The translations under genes were made by a program, and so were the position numbers. From contig NZ_JAPNXM010000003.1 in NCBI RefSeq assembly GCF_049472675.1, forward strand, positions 62,001 to 126,000: a stretch of DNA of 64,000 nucleotides. The letters run 5' to 3'. The stretch comes from Deferribacter thermophilus (GTDB lineage Bacteria > Chrysiogenota > Deferribacteres > Deferribacterales > Deferribacteraceae). The notes below the pieces were generated by a model, which saw only the letters and a list, made by a program, of their open reading frames with translations, did not search any database and had not been told where the DNA came from. This document shows, piece after piece, positions 31,357-40,912 of the stretch; the stretch's first letter is position 1, and the number at the start of each line of letters is the position of its first letter.

Positions 31357-32958
31357 TTACTTTTCAAGCCAAACTTTATGAAATCTTCTTTTACCTACTG
31401 GATCAAGTTTAAATCCCATCACATTCTTTCTCATTGGCTCAACAACTATAGAGTGAGCAATTGGAACCCATGGTACATCTTTATGAAATACTTCCTGTGC
31501 TTTTCTGTAAAGCTCAGCTCTTTTCTCTTTATCTGTAATAACTTTTGCTTTTTCTACCAATTCATCAAACTCTTTACTTTTATAAAATGCGATATTCTGA
31601 GCAGGTTTTACCGCAGCCTTTGAACTCAGCAATACATAAAGGAAGTTATCAGGATCACCATTATCACCAGTCCAACCAAGAAGAGCCATAGAGTGCTCAC
31701 CGTATTTAGTTTTTTGTAAATATGTACCCCAATCGTAAGATACGATTTTTGCCTTTATCCCCACTTTTGCAAGGTCAGCCTGAATAGCCTCAGCTACCTT
31801 TCTCCCGTTTGGCATATATGGCCTTGGCACAGGCATAGCCCATATATCTGTTTCAAAACCGTTTGGATAACCAGCTTTTTTTAGCAACTCTTTTGCTTTT
31901 GCAGGGTTATACTCATAATCTTTAATATCATCATTGTAAGACCACATTGTTGGTGGGATAGGGTTTTTAGCAGGAACACCAAAACCAGCATAAACAGCTT
32001 TTACAATCTCTTTTTTATTGATTGCATAATAAATCGCTTTTCTAACAAGAGGGTTGTCAAAAGGTTTCTTTTCTGTATTCATTGCAAGATAACCTACATT
32101 TAACCCTTCCTGTTTAACAATCTTTATATTTGGATTTTTCTCTAAGTCAGCAACCTCTTCAGGATTTGGGAAATCCATTATATGGATCTGCCCTGTTTTA
32201 AGCTCTGCTGCCCTAACAGAGTTGTTTGGAATAACTTTTAATATCAATCTATCAATATAAGGCCTTCCTGCCCAATACTCTTTATTTGCTTTAAAGATGA
32301 TCCTATCATCTTTTATCCATTTTACAAATACAAAAGGCCCAGTACCAACAGGGAATCTACCGATATCTTCAGGATGACCTTCTTTCAAAAGCTTGTCTGC
32401 ATATTTTTTACAAAGGATAGAAGCAAAATCCATTGCAAGGTTTGCGATAAAAGGTGCTTCAGGCTTTTTCAAGATAAATTTTACAGTGTATTTATCAACT
32501 TTAACAATATCTTTTACAATATTGCTCATATCCATAGCTTGCCAGTATTCAAAAGCACCACCTACCTTATGATAAGGATGATTTGGATCCATCTGTCTCT
32601 TTAAAGAAAAGATTACATCATCAGCTGTAAACTCTACATCTTCATTAAAATATTTGGTTTTATGAAACTTAACCCCTTTTCTAAGATGAAATGTGTACTC
32701 CAATCCATCTTTACTTACTTCCCAGCTTTCTGCTAACGCTGGTTCAATCTCAGTAGTACCATATTTAAACTGTACTAAGTTGTCATAAATTTGAGTTGTT
32801 GCATAAAAAGTCTCACCATCAGTTGCATGAGCAGGATCCATAGTAACAGAATCACCACCTCTACCAAAAACAAGTGTTCCACCATATCTTGGAGCTGCAA
32901 ACAGTAATGTTGAAAACAGTAACAACATTACGCTTACAAATAATAACAGCTTTCTCAT
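31357..32958 (-). CDS. dipeptide/oligopeptide ABC transporter substrate-binding protein
   Basis: A 533-residue family 5 solute-binding protein. It has a Sec signal peptide (1-21, ending L-F-A-A), then the mature start R-Y-G-G-T-L-V-F, the family motif A-L-A-E-S-W-E-V-S-K-D-G near 80-91 and F-H-L-R-K-G-V-K-F-H near 96-105. It delivers peptides or related ligands to the DppBCDF-type channel encoded downstream. GGAGG precedes the ATG. The ligand cannot be told from sequence. Confidence 0.94.
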   Translation of the reverse strand: MRKLLLFVSVMLLLFSTLLFAAPRYGGTLVFGRGGDSVTMDPAHATDGETFYATTQIYDNLVQFKYGTTEIEPALAESWEVSKDGLEYTFHLRKGVKFHKTKYFNEDVEFTADDVIFSLKRQMDPNHPYHKVGGAFEYWQAMDMSNIVKDIVKVDKYTVKFILKKPEAPFIANLAMDFASILCKKYADKLLKEGHPEDIGRFPVGTGPFVFVKWIKDDRIIFKANKEYWAGRPYIDRLILKVIPNNSVRAAELKTGQIHIMDFPNPEEVADLEKNPNIKIVKQEGLNVGYLAMNTEKKPFDNPLVRKAIYYAINKKEIVKAVYAGFGVPAKNPIPPTMWSYNDDIKDYEYNPAKAKELLKKAGYPNGFETDIWAMPVPRPYMPNGRKVAEAIQADLAKVGIKAKIVSYDWGTYLQKTKYGEHSMALLGWTGDNGDPDNFLYVLLSSKAAVKPAQNIAFYKSKEFDELVEKAKVITDKEKRAELYRKAQEVFHKDVPWVPIAHSIVVEPMRKNVMGFKLDPVGKRRFHKVWLEK

Positions 32959-33065
32959 AATTCCTCCTTTTAAGTTTTTGTGAGAGATAGAATATCAGAA
33001 TTGATTTAAATTTCAAGAAAAATAAAATACTGTTTAATTTATATAAACTTTGTTTGATTAAATCA

Positions 33066-33091
33066 AAAAAAAGAGGGCTATATAGCCCTAT
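33066..33091 (-). terminator. intrinsic terminator after proS
   Basis: On the minus strand TAGGGCTATATAGCCCT followed by CTTTTTTTGA, 7 bp past the proS stop codon. Confidence 0.85.
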
Positions 33092-33097
33092 AAATAT

Positions 33098-34819
33098 TTA
33101 AATCTTCCTATTTCTTAAATCATCTAGCAATTGCATAGTTTTTGCAATAGCATCCTCTTTTTTCACTTCTACAGTCTCTTTTGTTTTTCTGATAAATATT
33201 TCCACATTCCCCTTAGCAAGAGCCTTTGCACCTACATTTATTCTTAGAGGATACCCTACCAAATCAGCATCGTTAAATTTCACACCTGCTCTTTCATCTC
33301 TATCATCTATTAACACATCCACATTATTATTCTTAAGTTTTAGATATAAAGTTTCAGAAAGATTAACAACATCTTCAGAATTTGTATTGATAGGAACAAT
33401 AACCACTTCAAATGGTGCTATTTGAACAGGCCAGATTATCCCCTTTTCATCGTGATTTTGCTCAATTGCAGCTGCCGCTGTCCTACCAATCCCAATACCG
33501 TAACAACCCATTACCATAAGCTTTTGCTTGCCATCTTTGTCCAAATAATAAGCATTCATAGCTTTTGAATATTTTGTCCCAAGTTTAAATATATGCCCTA
33601 CTTCAATCCCTTTAGTAATCTTGTATTCACCCTCTTTACATCTTGCACATTTATCCCCTGGAACAGCATTTCTAAAATCACCAAAACCATCAACCTCAAA
33701 ATCTCTTCCAAGGTTTGAATTTATCTGATGTTTATCTTTTTCGTTTACACCCAACACAAAATTTTTCATATATTTAATTTCATAATCTGCATAGACAGGA
33801 ATATCCAAACCTTTTGGCCCAGAAAATCCAACAGGACCGCCTGTTATCCTCAAGATATCTTCCTCATCAGCAAATTCCACATAAGGCAAATCAAAGAAAT
33901 TCTTTACCTTAGCAAGATTAAGCTCTCTATCACCTCTAATGAGTATTGCAAAAAACTTATCTTCTGATTTTAAAATAAGAGTCTTAACATGTTTATGTGG
34001 TGGGATACCCAAATAATCAGCCACATCCACAACTTTTTTGATATCTTTAGTTGTCACAACTTCTGGCTCTTTCAAAGGCTCATCTGATTCTACACCTTCA
34101 TCAAGCACTGGAGCCTTTTCAATATTTGCAGCAAAGTCGCAATTTGTACAACTAATTACAAAATCCTCTCCTGTATCAGCAGTTACCATAAACTCATGGG
34201 AAAAATTACCACCAATAGCACCTGAGTCCGCTTCAACTACTACAAAATCAAGGCCACACGCCTCAAATATTTTACAATAAGCTTCATACATGAGCATATA
34301 GCTTTTTTCCGCCCCCTCATCATCCACATCAAAGGAGTAGGCATCCTTCATAATAAACTCTCTACCCCTCATCAAACCGAATCTTGGTCTCACTTCATCT
34401 CTAAATTTTGTCTGAATCTGATAAAGGTTTAAAGGCAGCTGCTTATAAGATTTTACTTCATTTCTTACAATATCTGTCACTACCTCTTCATGAGTTGGGC
34501 CAATACAAAAGTCTCTATCATGTCTATCTTTGAGCCTTAATAACTCTTTTCCATAGACATTCCATCTACCACTTTCTATCCAAAGTTCTGCAGGGACAAC
34601 TGCTGGCATAAGTATCTCAATAGCTCCTGCTTCATTCATATACTTTCTAACAATATTTTCTACTTTTCTTATAACTTTTAAGCCTGCTGGTAAATAGTTA
34701 TAAATACCAGCCGCAACTTTTCTTATCATACCAGCTCTAAGCATAAATTTATGACTTACAACCTCGGCTTCGCTTGGATCCTCTCTTAAAGTGGGTAAAA
34801 AATATTGACTTAATCTCAT
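33098..34819 (-). CDS. proS: prolyl-tRNA synthetase (bacterial type)
   Basis: A 573-residue class II aminoacyl-tRNA synthetase of the bacterial type. Motif 2 lies in the F-R-D-E-V-R-P-R-F-G-L-M-R region (about 139-151), motif 3 in G-C-Y-G-I-G-I-G-R (about 435-443), and the YbaK-like editing insertion lies between them (about 230-390). The C-terminal anticodon-binding domain is at about 465-570. It attaches proline to tRNA-Pro in the cytoplasm. It is a lone gene with its own terminator and a divergent TRAP operon upstream. Confidence 0.97.
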   Translation of the reverse strand: MRLSQYFLPTLREDPSEAEVVSHKFMLRAGMIRKVAAGIYNYLPAGLKVIRKVENIVRKYMNEAGAIEILMPAVVPAELWIESGRWNVYGKELLRLKDRHDRDFCIGPTHEEVVTDIVRNEVKSYKQLPLNLYQIQTKFRDEVRPRFGLMRGREFIMKDAYSFDVDDEGAEKSYMLMYEAYCKIFEACGLDFVVVEADSGAIGGNFSHEFMVTADTGEDFVISCTNCDFAANIEKAPVLDEGVESDEPLKEPEVVTTKDIKKVVDVADYLGIPPHKHVKTLILKSEDKFFAILIRGDRELNLAKVKNFFDLPYVEFADEEDILRITGGPVGFSGPKGLDIPVYADYEIKYMKNFVLGVNEKDKHQINSNLGRDFEVDGFGDFRNAVPGDKCARCKEGEYKITKGIEVGHIFKLGTKYSKAMNAYYLDKDGKQKLMVMGCYGIGIGRTAAAAIEQNHDEKGIIWPVQIAPFEVVIVPINTNSEDVVNLSETLYLKLKNNNVDVLIDDRDERAGVKFNDADLVGYPLRINVGAKALAKGNVEIFIRKTKETVEVKKEDAIAKTMQLLDDLRNRKI

Positions 34820-34950
34820 ATTATAGCCCCCTAAATTTTTTGGCTACTTTAACAAATTATATTTTCTTTTTCAATTGTTATTAAATAATAAACATTCTGG
34901 ACAAACTATAAGATTAACTTAATTCAGCAATACTAAACATTGTATTATGC

Positions 34951-34979
34951 TTGACTTAGCAATAAAAAAAGCATATATG
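34951..34979 (+). promoter_or_regulatory. sigma-70 type promoter of the TRAP operon
   Basis: TTGACT (34951-34956), 17 bases, TATATG (34974-34979), followed by AAGGAGG (34997-35003) and a TTG start at 35009. Confidence 0.55.
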
Positions 34980-35008
34980 AAGGGAAAAATCCATCCAAGG
35001 AGGTTAAC

Positions 35009-35545
35009 TTGAAGTTAATGGCCAAAATAATGAATTTAATTGACTCGTTTAATGAAAAATTTGGATTAATAGTTACATGGCTTTCTACTTTGATGGTTTT
35101 GGTTGTTTGTTATGATGTTACTACTAGATATCTCTTTAAAAAAAGTTCTGTTGCTGTTCAAGAGTTAGAGTGGCACCTATTTGGATTCCTTTTCTTACTT
35201 GGAGCTGCTTACACATTAAAGCATGATAGGCATGTAAGAGTTGATGTTATTTACGATAAACTCAGTGAAAAGAAAAAAGCATTAATTAATATTTTAGGAA
35301 CAATTTTATTTCTTATCCCATTTTCACTTTTAATAATTTATACTTCTAAAAATTTTGTAATCAATTCATTTCTTATCAAAGAAGGCTCTCCAAACCCTGG
35401 TGGCCTCCCCTACAGGTTTATATTAAAAAGTGCAATTCCAGTTGGTTTCTTTCTTGTCTTATTGCAGGGGATTTCATTGCTTATAAGAAACTTCTTTATT
35501 TTAACAGACAAACAAGAATATCTCAAAGGAGCTGACAATGACTGA
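35009..35545 (+). CDS. dctQ: TRAP transporter small permease (DctQ)
   Basis: A 178-residue membrane protein with four helices (about 20-40, 55-72, 95-115, 135-160) and the family motifs E-L-E-W-H-L-F-G-F-L-F near 50 and D-R-H-V-R-V-D near 75. TTG at 35009 is preferred because AAGGAGG lies 5 bases upstream; an ATG three codons on is also possible. It overlaps dctM by 8 bp. It partners DctM to import a carboxylate using a sodium gradient. Confidence 0.9.
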   Translation: MKLMAKIMNLIDSFNEKFGLIVTWLSTLMVLVVCYDVTTRYLFKKSSVAVQELEWHLFGFLFLLGAAYTLKHDRHVRVDVIYDKLSEKKKALINILGTILFLIPFSLLIIYTSKNFVINSFLIKEGSPNPGGLPYRFILKSAIPVGFFLVLLQGISLLIRNFFILTDKQEYLKGADND

Positions 35546-36857
35546 AGCTATGCCACTAATCCTATTTATTACAGTTTTCAGTCTATTACTCTTAGGCTTT
35601 CCTGTTGCATTCACTTTAGGTGGTGTTTCCCTTTTCTTTGGCCTTGCAACTTTTGGTTTGGACTTCTTTAACCTCCTTCCTCTTAGAATTTGGGGTACAA
35701 TCACAAATGTTGTGCTAATAGCCGTTCCTCTTTTTGTATATATGGGAGTTATGTTTGAAAAATCAGGTTTAGCAGAAGAACTATTAGAAACTATGGCTCT
35801 ATTTTTTGGAAGTTTACGAGGTGGTCTCGCTATATCCGTTGTAGTAGTTGGTGCTTTACTTGCAGCATCAACAGGTATAGTGGGTGCAACAGTTGTTACA
35901 ATGGGGCTTTTAAGTTTACCTACAATGCTTAAAAGAAACTATTCTCCTGAGCTTGCCACTGGAACTATTTCTGCTTCAGGTACATTAGGACAAATTATCC
36001 CTCCTAGCATTGTTTTAGTATTATTAGGCTCTGTTCTTAATGTAGATATTGGTTCTATGTTTATGGGAGCAGTTATACCAGGTCTTATGCTTGTTGCTTT
36101 ATATATCTTATACATTATAATAATGACTATTTTAAAACCAGAAAGTTGCCCTGCAATGCCGAAAGAAGAGATAGAAGCTTTTAGAAAAGAAGGGATGTAC
36201 AAAAGAATTATTACTGCTTTCTTACTTCCATTCATATTAATTTTGGCAGTTCTTGGTTCAATTTTTGCAGGTATAGCGTCTCCCACTGAAGCTGCTGCTG
36301 TAGGTGCTTTTTTTGCAACAATATTAACAGCAATTAAAGGTAAATTAAATTATAAAACCTTAAAAGCTGTTATGATTGAAACTACATATTTAACTTGTAT
36401 GGTTTTTATTTTATTGGTTGGTGCAACTGCTTTTGGTCTTGTTTTTAGAGGTATGGGTGGGGATAATTACATCAGAGAACTTATAATAAATGCTAATTTA
36501 TCTGTAGGTATGTTTACTTTCTTGGTCATGCTTGTAGTATTTATTGCTGGTTTCTTTATAGATTTTATAGAAATTACTTTTATTCTTGTGCCAGTTGTTG
36601 CTCCTATTTTTGAACACTTTGGTGTTGACTTGCTCTGGCTCGGAATTTTGTTTGCAGTAAACCTTCAAACATCATTTTTAACACCACCTTTTGGATTCTC
36701 CTTATTTTACTTAAAAGGGGTGGCGCCACCAGAGGTTACTACAATGCATATTTACAAAGGGATTATACCATATATCATAATACAATTAATAGTTTTGGCT
36801 ATGGTGGCTTTTTGGCCAGAAGTTGTCCTTTGGTTACCTAAAATCATAAGTTATTAA
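35538..36857 (+). CDS. dctM: TRAP transporter large permease (DctM)
   Basis: A 439-residue protein with about 12 membrane helices and the family patterns F-P-V-A-F-T-L-G, G-V-M-F-E-K-S-G, A-S-G-T-L-G-Q-I-I-P-P-S near 145-156 and G-I-A-S-P-T-E-A-A-A near 246-255. It is the ion-coupled transport subunit. The third component, the periplasmic binding protein DctP, is not beside it, so the substrate is open; it may be encoded elsewhere. A two-way terminator follows. Confidence 0.93.
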   Translation: MTEAMPLILFITVFSLLLLGFPVAFTLGGVSLFFGLATFGLDFFNLLPLRIWGTITNVVLIAVPLFVYMGVMFEKSGLAEELLETMALFFGSLRGGLAISVVVVGALLAASTGIVGATVVTMGLLSLPTMLKRNYSPELATGTISASGTLGQIIPPSIVLVLLGSVLNVDIGSMFMGAVIPGLMLVALYILYIIIMTILKPESCPAMPKEEIEAFRKEGMYKRIITAFLLPFILILAVLGSIFAGIASPTEAAAVGAFFATILTAIKGKLNYKTLKAVMIETTYLTCMVFILLVGATAFGLVFRGMGGDNYIRELIINANLSVGMFTFLVMLVVFIAGFFIDFIEITFILVPVVAPIFEHFGVDLLWLGILFAVNLQTSFLTPPFGFSLFYLKGVAPPEVTTMHIYKGIIPYIIIQLIVLAMVAFWPEVVLWLPKIISY

Positions 36858-36884
36858 AAAAGGGGAGGTTACTCCCCTTTTTTA
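36854..36884. terminator. bidirectional intrinsic terminator between dctM and pepA
   Basis: AAAAAGGGGAG GTTA CTCCCCTTTTTT, a strong stem with A/T tails on both sides between two convergent genes. Confidence 0.9.
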
Positions 36885-38378
36885 TTATTTATCCACATAA
36901 AATCTGTTTATAAAATTATACACCAATCTTAAACCAAAACCTGTTGCACCTTTACCAAAAATAGGGTGTTTTTCTTCTATATATGCAGGTCCTGCTATAT
37001 CCAAATGAATCCACGGATAGTTATCAACAAACTCCTGTAGAAATAAAGCTGCAATTATGGAGCCTGCTTCACCTCTTTTTTTAGCAATATTTATCAAATC
37101 AGAAATATCACCTTTTATCCTATCCTTATATTCTTCATATAATGGCAATTCCCATATATCTTCACAAAGGTCATAAGAAATATCAGAGATATTTTTTGCA
37201 AGAAATTTTCTGTTTGAAAAAAGACCTGCACAATACGAACCAAGTGCCACAACACAAGCCCCAGTCAAAGTAGCCATATCTATTATAACCTCTGGGTCAG
37301 TTTTTGTGGCTTCATAAAGAGCATCTGCTAAGATAAGTCTCCCCTCAGCATCTGTATTTAATATTTCCACAGTTTTACCTGATTTTGACTTTATAATATC
37401 ACCAGGTTTATAAGACTCATGGCTAATGATATTTTCCACAAGCGGAATGTATGCATAAACATTTATCTTTTCATTTAAATCGTGAAGAGTCTTTATAACC
37501 CCAAAAACTGTTGCAGCACCAGCCATATCAGTTTTCATTGTTTCTATATGACCTGTTGGTTTTAAATTCATCCCCCCTGAGTCAAAAGTGACCCCTTTTC
37601 CAACTAATGCTATATTTTCTTCACTATCAGGATTTCCTTTATACTCAAGCTTAACCATGCAAGGCTTATTTACACCACCTTTACCCACAGCTACAATCAG
37701 CTCAAAACCTTCTTTTTTTAATCTTTCAAAATCAAAAATAGTGACCTTAAATCTATCACTTTCAAACTGTTTCATAAAATCAGCAAATATTTGAGGTGTC
37801 AAATCTGCATGAGGCAAATTTACTAAATCTCTCACCATATTAACATTATTAAAAATTATATCCAGCTTACCCATTTCATCATCAAAAACCTTTTTTGTCT
37901 TATTACTATTTGTAATTATCTCTATCTCTTCTAATTCATATTCATTCTTTTTACTTTTATATCTATCAAATTCATATAAACCGAAGTAAATCCCTTCGAT
38001 AAAGGACTTTGTATAATTAAAATCTTTTCTCTCATTGTATATATCTTCAATGGAAAGAATAGAAAATGTATAAATTTTATCTTTCTTTAATATTTCTGCA
38101 AATTTACTCCCCAACTTCATATAATCTCTGTATTCTTCAGGCTCTTTTGGAATATTAATCAAGTATACTTTTTTAATCTTTTTGTTAATTTCGATATAAA
38201 AACTTTTAATTTCATTGTCTTCAAAGTAGAAAAAATCAGAGTTTAAAATCTTTTTGATTTCATCTTCAACCCTTTTACCTGTTAAAGCCTTTAAATTTTC
38301 TATATTTTTATAAACAGGGATAACAATAGCCTCTTTTTTGCTACCTAACGCTATCTTTTTTCTACAAACTATCTTCAT
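36885..38378 (-). CDS. pepA: leucyl aminopeptidase (M17)
   Basis: A 497-residue M17 aminopeptidase. The C-terminal catalytic domain (about 170-490) holds V-G-K-G-V-T-F-D-S-G-G near 257-267, M-K-T-D-M-A-G-A-A near 283-291 and the N-T-D-A-E-G-R-L-I-L-A-D signature near 341-352, which provide the two-metal site and the catalytic Lys/Arg. The N-terminal macrodomain-like part is weakly conserved, as is normal. It removes N-terminal residues from peptides in the cytoplasm. Its start overlaps the stop of the preceding unknown gene by 4 bp. Confidence 0.95.
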   Translation of the reverse strand: MKIVCRKKIALGSKKEAIVIPVYKNIENLKALTGKRVEDEIKKILNSDFFYFEDNEIKSFYIEINKKIKKVYLINIPKEPEEYRDYMKLGSKFAEILKKDKIYTFSILSIEDIYNERKDFNYTKSFIEGIYFGLYEFDRYKSKKNEYELEEIEIITNSNKTKKVFDDEMGKLDIIFNNVNMVRDLVNLPHADLTPQIFADFMKQFESDRFKVTIFDFERLKKEGFELIVAVGKGGVNKPCMVKLEYKGNPDSEENIALVGKGVTFDSGGMNLKPTGHIETMKTDMAGAATVFGVIKTLHDLNEKINVYAYIPLVENIISHESYKPGDIIKSKSGKTVEILNTDAEGRLILADALYEATKTDPEVIIDMATLTGACVVALGSYCAGLFSNRKFLAKNISDISYDLCEDIWELPLYEEYKDRIKGDISDLINIAKKRGEAGSIIAALFLQEFVDNYPWIHLDIAGPAYIEEKHPIFGKGATGFGLRLVYNFINRFYVDK

Positions 38379-39205
38379 TGTACTTCTCCTTTCACCATAA
38401 AGGTGTTAACATTTAATTTTTTATTAATTGGTTTATACATCTTAATATCGTTAAATTCAACACCTAAACCTTCTTTTAAAACACCATCATGTATTGCCCA
38501 ACTCCTACCCCATACACTATCCCAATAACTCCTCTTTCTAAAAATATTTGAATCATCAAGTAATTTATACAATCTACCATTGGGATAAAATTCACTATCA
38601 ATTTCTAACATAAATTTTTTACCCGAAATATATCCAAACCCCTTCTTCTCATAAAAAATAGCACTAGCATATCCTAAGGGATCAGTTTCTATTAAATGTT
38701 TTTCTGTTAATCTACAAAAAGTTTCCAATTTATCTAAAACTTCATCAAATAATTTTAAACCTTTTCTAGTCTGATGAGGATAAAGTCCAGCCTGCAATGC
38801 TCTTATCTCTTCTTCAATATTTCGTTCAGCTGTAGCAAAATAATTTCTATGACCAAACCTATCATGATATACATTATAAAAATCAGCTTTTGGATCACAA
38901 ATTACTATTAATGATAATTCAAGTTGATAATAAATTGTATCTGCTAACTCTAATAAAAATATCCAATCTTTTTGTCTGCTATCAGTTTTAATCTCTATCT
39001 TTACAAAATCTGTGCCAGAATCACAAAATATTCTGACAAAATATTTATCTTTTAATGTACTAAAATCTTTAATATTTAACAATTGATAAAGCTTTTGAGG
39101 TATAAAAAATGAATAAATTTTCTCTTTTATCTCATGAGGTAATCTATTAATTTCTTGTAAATAATGCAAATCATACTTTTTGACAAAATTTTCTATTTCA
39201 TTCAA
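38375..39205 (-). CDS. hypothetical protein, possible GNAT-like C-terminal part
   Basis: A protein of about 276 residues not recognised with certainty. The N-terminal half is helical with several Phe/Tyr/Lys-rich segments. In the middle H-D-R-F-G-H-R-N-Y-F is followed by a helix. The segment S-A-I-F-Y-E-K-K-G-F-G-Y-I-S-G near 185-200 recalls the end of N-acetyltransferase folds (a Tyr before K-G-F). A TTG at 39205 with GGAG 6 bases ahead is the best start. It follows a terminator and overlaps pepA by 4 bp, so it is the first gene of a two-gene unit with pepA. Confidence 0.55.
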   Translation of the reverse strand: MNEIENFVKKYDLHYLQEINRLPHEIKEKIYSFFIPQKLYQLLNIKDFSTLKDKYFVRIFCDSGTDFVKIEIKTDSRQKDWIFLLELADTIYYQLELSLIVICDPKADFYNVYHDRFGHRNYFATAERNIEEEIRALQAGLYPHQTRKGLKLFDEVLDKLETFCRLTEKHLIETDPLGYASAIFYEKKGFGYISGKKFMLEIDSEFYPNGRLYKLLDDSNIFRKRSYWDSVWGRSWAIHDGVLKEGLGVEFNDIKMYKPINKKLNVNTFMVKGEVQ

Positions 39206-39215
39206 GTAAAACTCC

Positions 39216-39241
39216 AAAAAAGGTTGGCATTAAAGCCAACC
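39216..39241 (-). terminator. intrinsic terminator after the acyl-CoA synthetase gene
   Basis: On the minus strand GGTTGGC TTTAAT GCCAACC (39241-39222) followed by TTTTTT. It ends the five-gene acyl-CoA/B12 operon, 9 bp after its last stop codon. Confidence 0.85.
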
Positions 39242-39249
39242 AAACACCT

Positions 39250-40899
39250 CTAATTATTTCCACCTCTAAGTTTTCTTTCCTCTTCCATCTTTCTGAGCTC
39301 AACTCTCCTAATTTTACCACTAACAGTCTTTGGTAACTCTTTCACAAATTCCACTTCTCTTGGATATTTATAAGGAGCAGTTTCTCTCTTTACATGTTCT
39401 TGAATATCTTTAACTAATTCATCTGATGGCTCAAAACCTGGCTTTAAGACAATAAAAGCCTTAACAATAGTCCCCCTTATCTTATCAGGAGAGCCAACGA
39501 CTGCACTTTCTGCAACAGCTGGATGTGATTGTAAAGCACTTTCCACTTCAAATGGCCCAATCCTATAACCACTTGCTTTAATAACATCATCTGCTCTACC
39601 GACAAACCAGAAATAGCCATCTTCATCTTTATAAGCCTTATCACCAGTAAAATACCAATCACCTCTAAAGGCTTCTTTGGTAGCCTCTTCATTTTTATAA
39701 TACCCTTTAAAAACTCCTATTGGGTGATCAGGTTTTACTTTTATTGCTATATGCCCCACTTCTCCCACTGGCACAGGTTTCCCATCATCATCAACTATAT
39801 CAACATGAAAACCAGGAGTAGGTTTCCCCATCGATCCAGGTTTTATTTTCAAACAAGGGAAGTTTGCAATAGTATTTACTGTCTCTGTCTGACCATAACC
39901 GTCATAAATAGTCGTCCCAGTATATTCTTTCCAAATTCTAATCACTTCTGGATTTAAAGGTTCCCCAGCACTTATAGAGTGTCTGAGTTGGCTAAAATCA
40001 TATTTTTTTAAATCTTGCAAAATAAGCATCCTATATGCAGTAGGTGGTGCACAAAATGTAGTAACACCATATTTTTCCATAATATATAAATGTTTTTCAG
40101 GATCAAACTTATCTGCTGCATTGTGCATTAAAACAGTTGTTCCTATTATCCACTGTCCAAACATTTTACCCCATACTGCTTTACCCCAGCCAGTATCACT
40201 CAAAGTCCAGTGCAAATCCTTTGGTGTCAAATCTTGCCAAAATTTAGCGGTAATAAGATGTGCAAGAGCATAAGAGTGTTCATGCATAACCATTTTTGGA
40301 AATTTTGTAGTTCCGCTTGTAAAATATATAATCAAAGGGTCTGTGCTTTTGGTAGGCTCTACTTCTTCTTTATTTAACTTATCAGATGCTTTTGACATCA
40401 GCTCATCGAAATCTTCCCAATCCTCATATTTGCCACCAATTACAATTTTTTCCTGTAGTGAAGGTAATTCTAACCCTTCAAATTTATCTACACTTTCAAC
40501 ATGAACTACAGCTCCCTTAGCTTCTGCTGCATCAATCCTATATTTTATATCCTTTGGTTTCAGTATCTTTGGTGCTGGCATTGGTATTACACCAACTTTA
40601 AAACAACCAAGCATTACAGAATACCAATCTGGTATTCTTGGAACCATAACATAGAGTTTATCCCCTTTTTTAAACCCTTTAGCTCTTAAAACATTTGCAA
40701 ATTTATTGGACATTTTCATAAGGTCATAAAATGTATACTTTTGATGTGTATCGCCATCAGTGTCTACCCAAATAAGCGCTAATTTACTCCTATCCTCCGC
40801 CCATTTATCAATCACATCAAAACCAAAATTGTAATATACTGGCACATCAATTTTAAAGTTTTTTACTGTTTCTTCATAGTTTTGCATATTATGAGCCAT
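39250..40899 (-). CDS. acyl-CoA synthetase (AMP-forming, medium-chain/acetyl-CoA type)
   Basis: A 549-residue member of the adenylate-forming enzymes. It shows the P-loop I-I-Y-F-T-S-G-T-T-K-F-P-K near 190-202, Y-D-G-Y-G-Q-T-E near 335 and the hinge/adenylation region Y-F-T-G-D-K-A then G-R-A-D-D-V-I-K-A-S-G-Y-R near 430, with the catalytic Lys in T-V-S-G-K-I-R-R near 527. It activates a carboxylic acid with ATP and CoA. ATG at 40899 is used because GGAGG lies just ahead of it and inside the longer frame. Neighbours suggest a short- or branched-chain acid or propionate as substrate. Confidence 0.92.
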   Translation of the reverse strand: MAHNMQNYEETVKNFKIDVPVYYNFGFDVIDKWAEDRSKLALIWVDTDGDTHQKYTFYDLMKMSNKFANVLRAKGFKKGDKLYVMVPRIPDWYSVMLGCFKVGVIPMPAPKILKPKDIKYRIDAAEAKGAVVHVESVDKFEGLELPSLQEKIVIGGKYEDWEDFDELMSKASDKLNKEEVEPTKSTDPLIIYFTSGTTKFPKMVMHEHSYALAHLITAKFWQDLTPKDLHWTLSDTGWGKAVWGKMFGQWIIGTTVLMHNAADKFDPEKHLYIMEKYGVTTFCAPPTAYRMLILQDLKKYDFSQLRHSISAGEPLNPEVIRIWKEYTGTTIYDGYGQTETVNTIANFPCLKIKPGSMGKPTPGFHVDIVDDDGKPVPVGEVGHIAIKVKPDHPIGVFKGYYKNEEATKEAFRGDWYFTGDKAYKDEDGYFWFVGRADDVIKASGYRIGPFEVESALQSHPAVAESAVVGSPDKIRGTIVKAFIVLKPGFEPSDELVKDIQEHVKRETAPYKYPREVEFVKELPKTVSGKIRRVELRKMEEERKLRGGNN

Positions 40900-40912
40900 T
40901 ATTACCTCCAAT

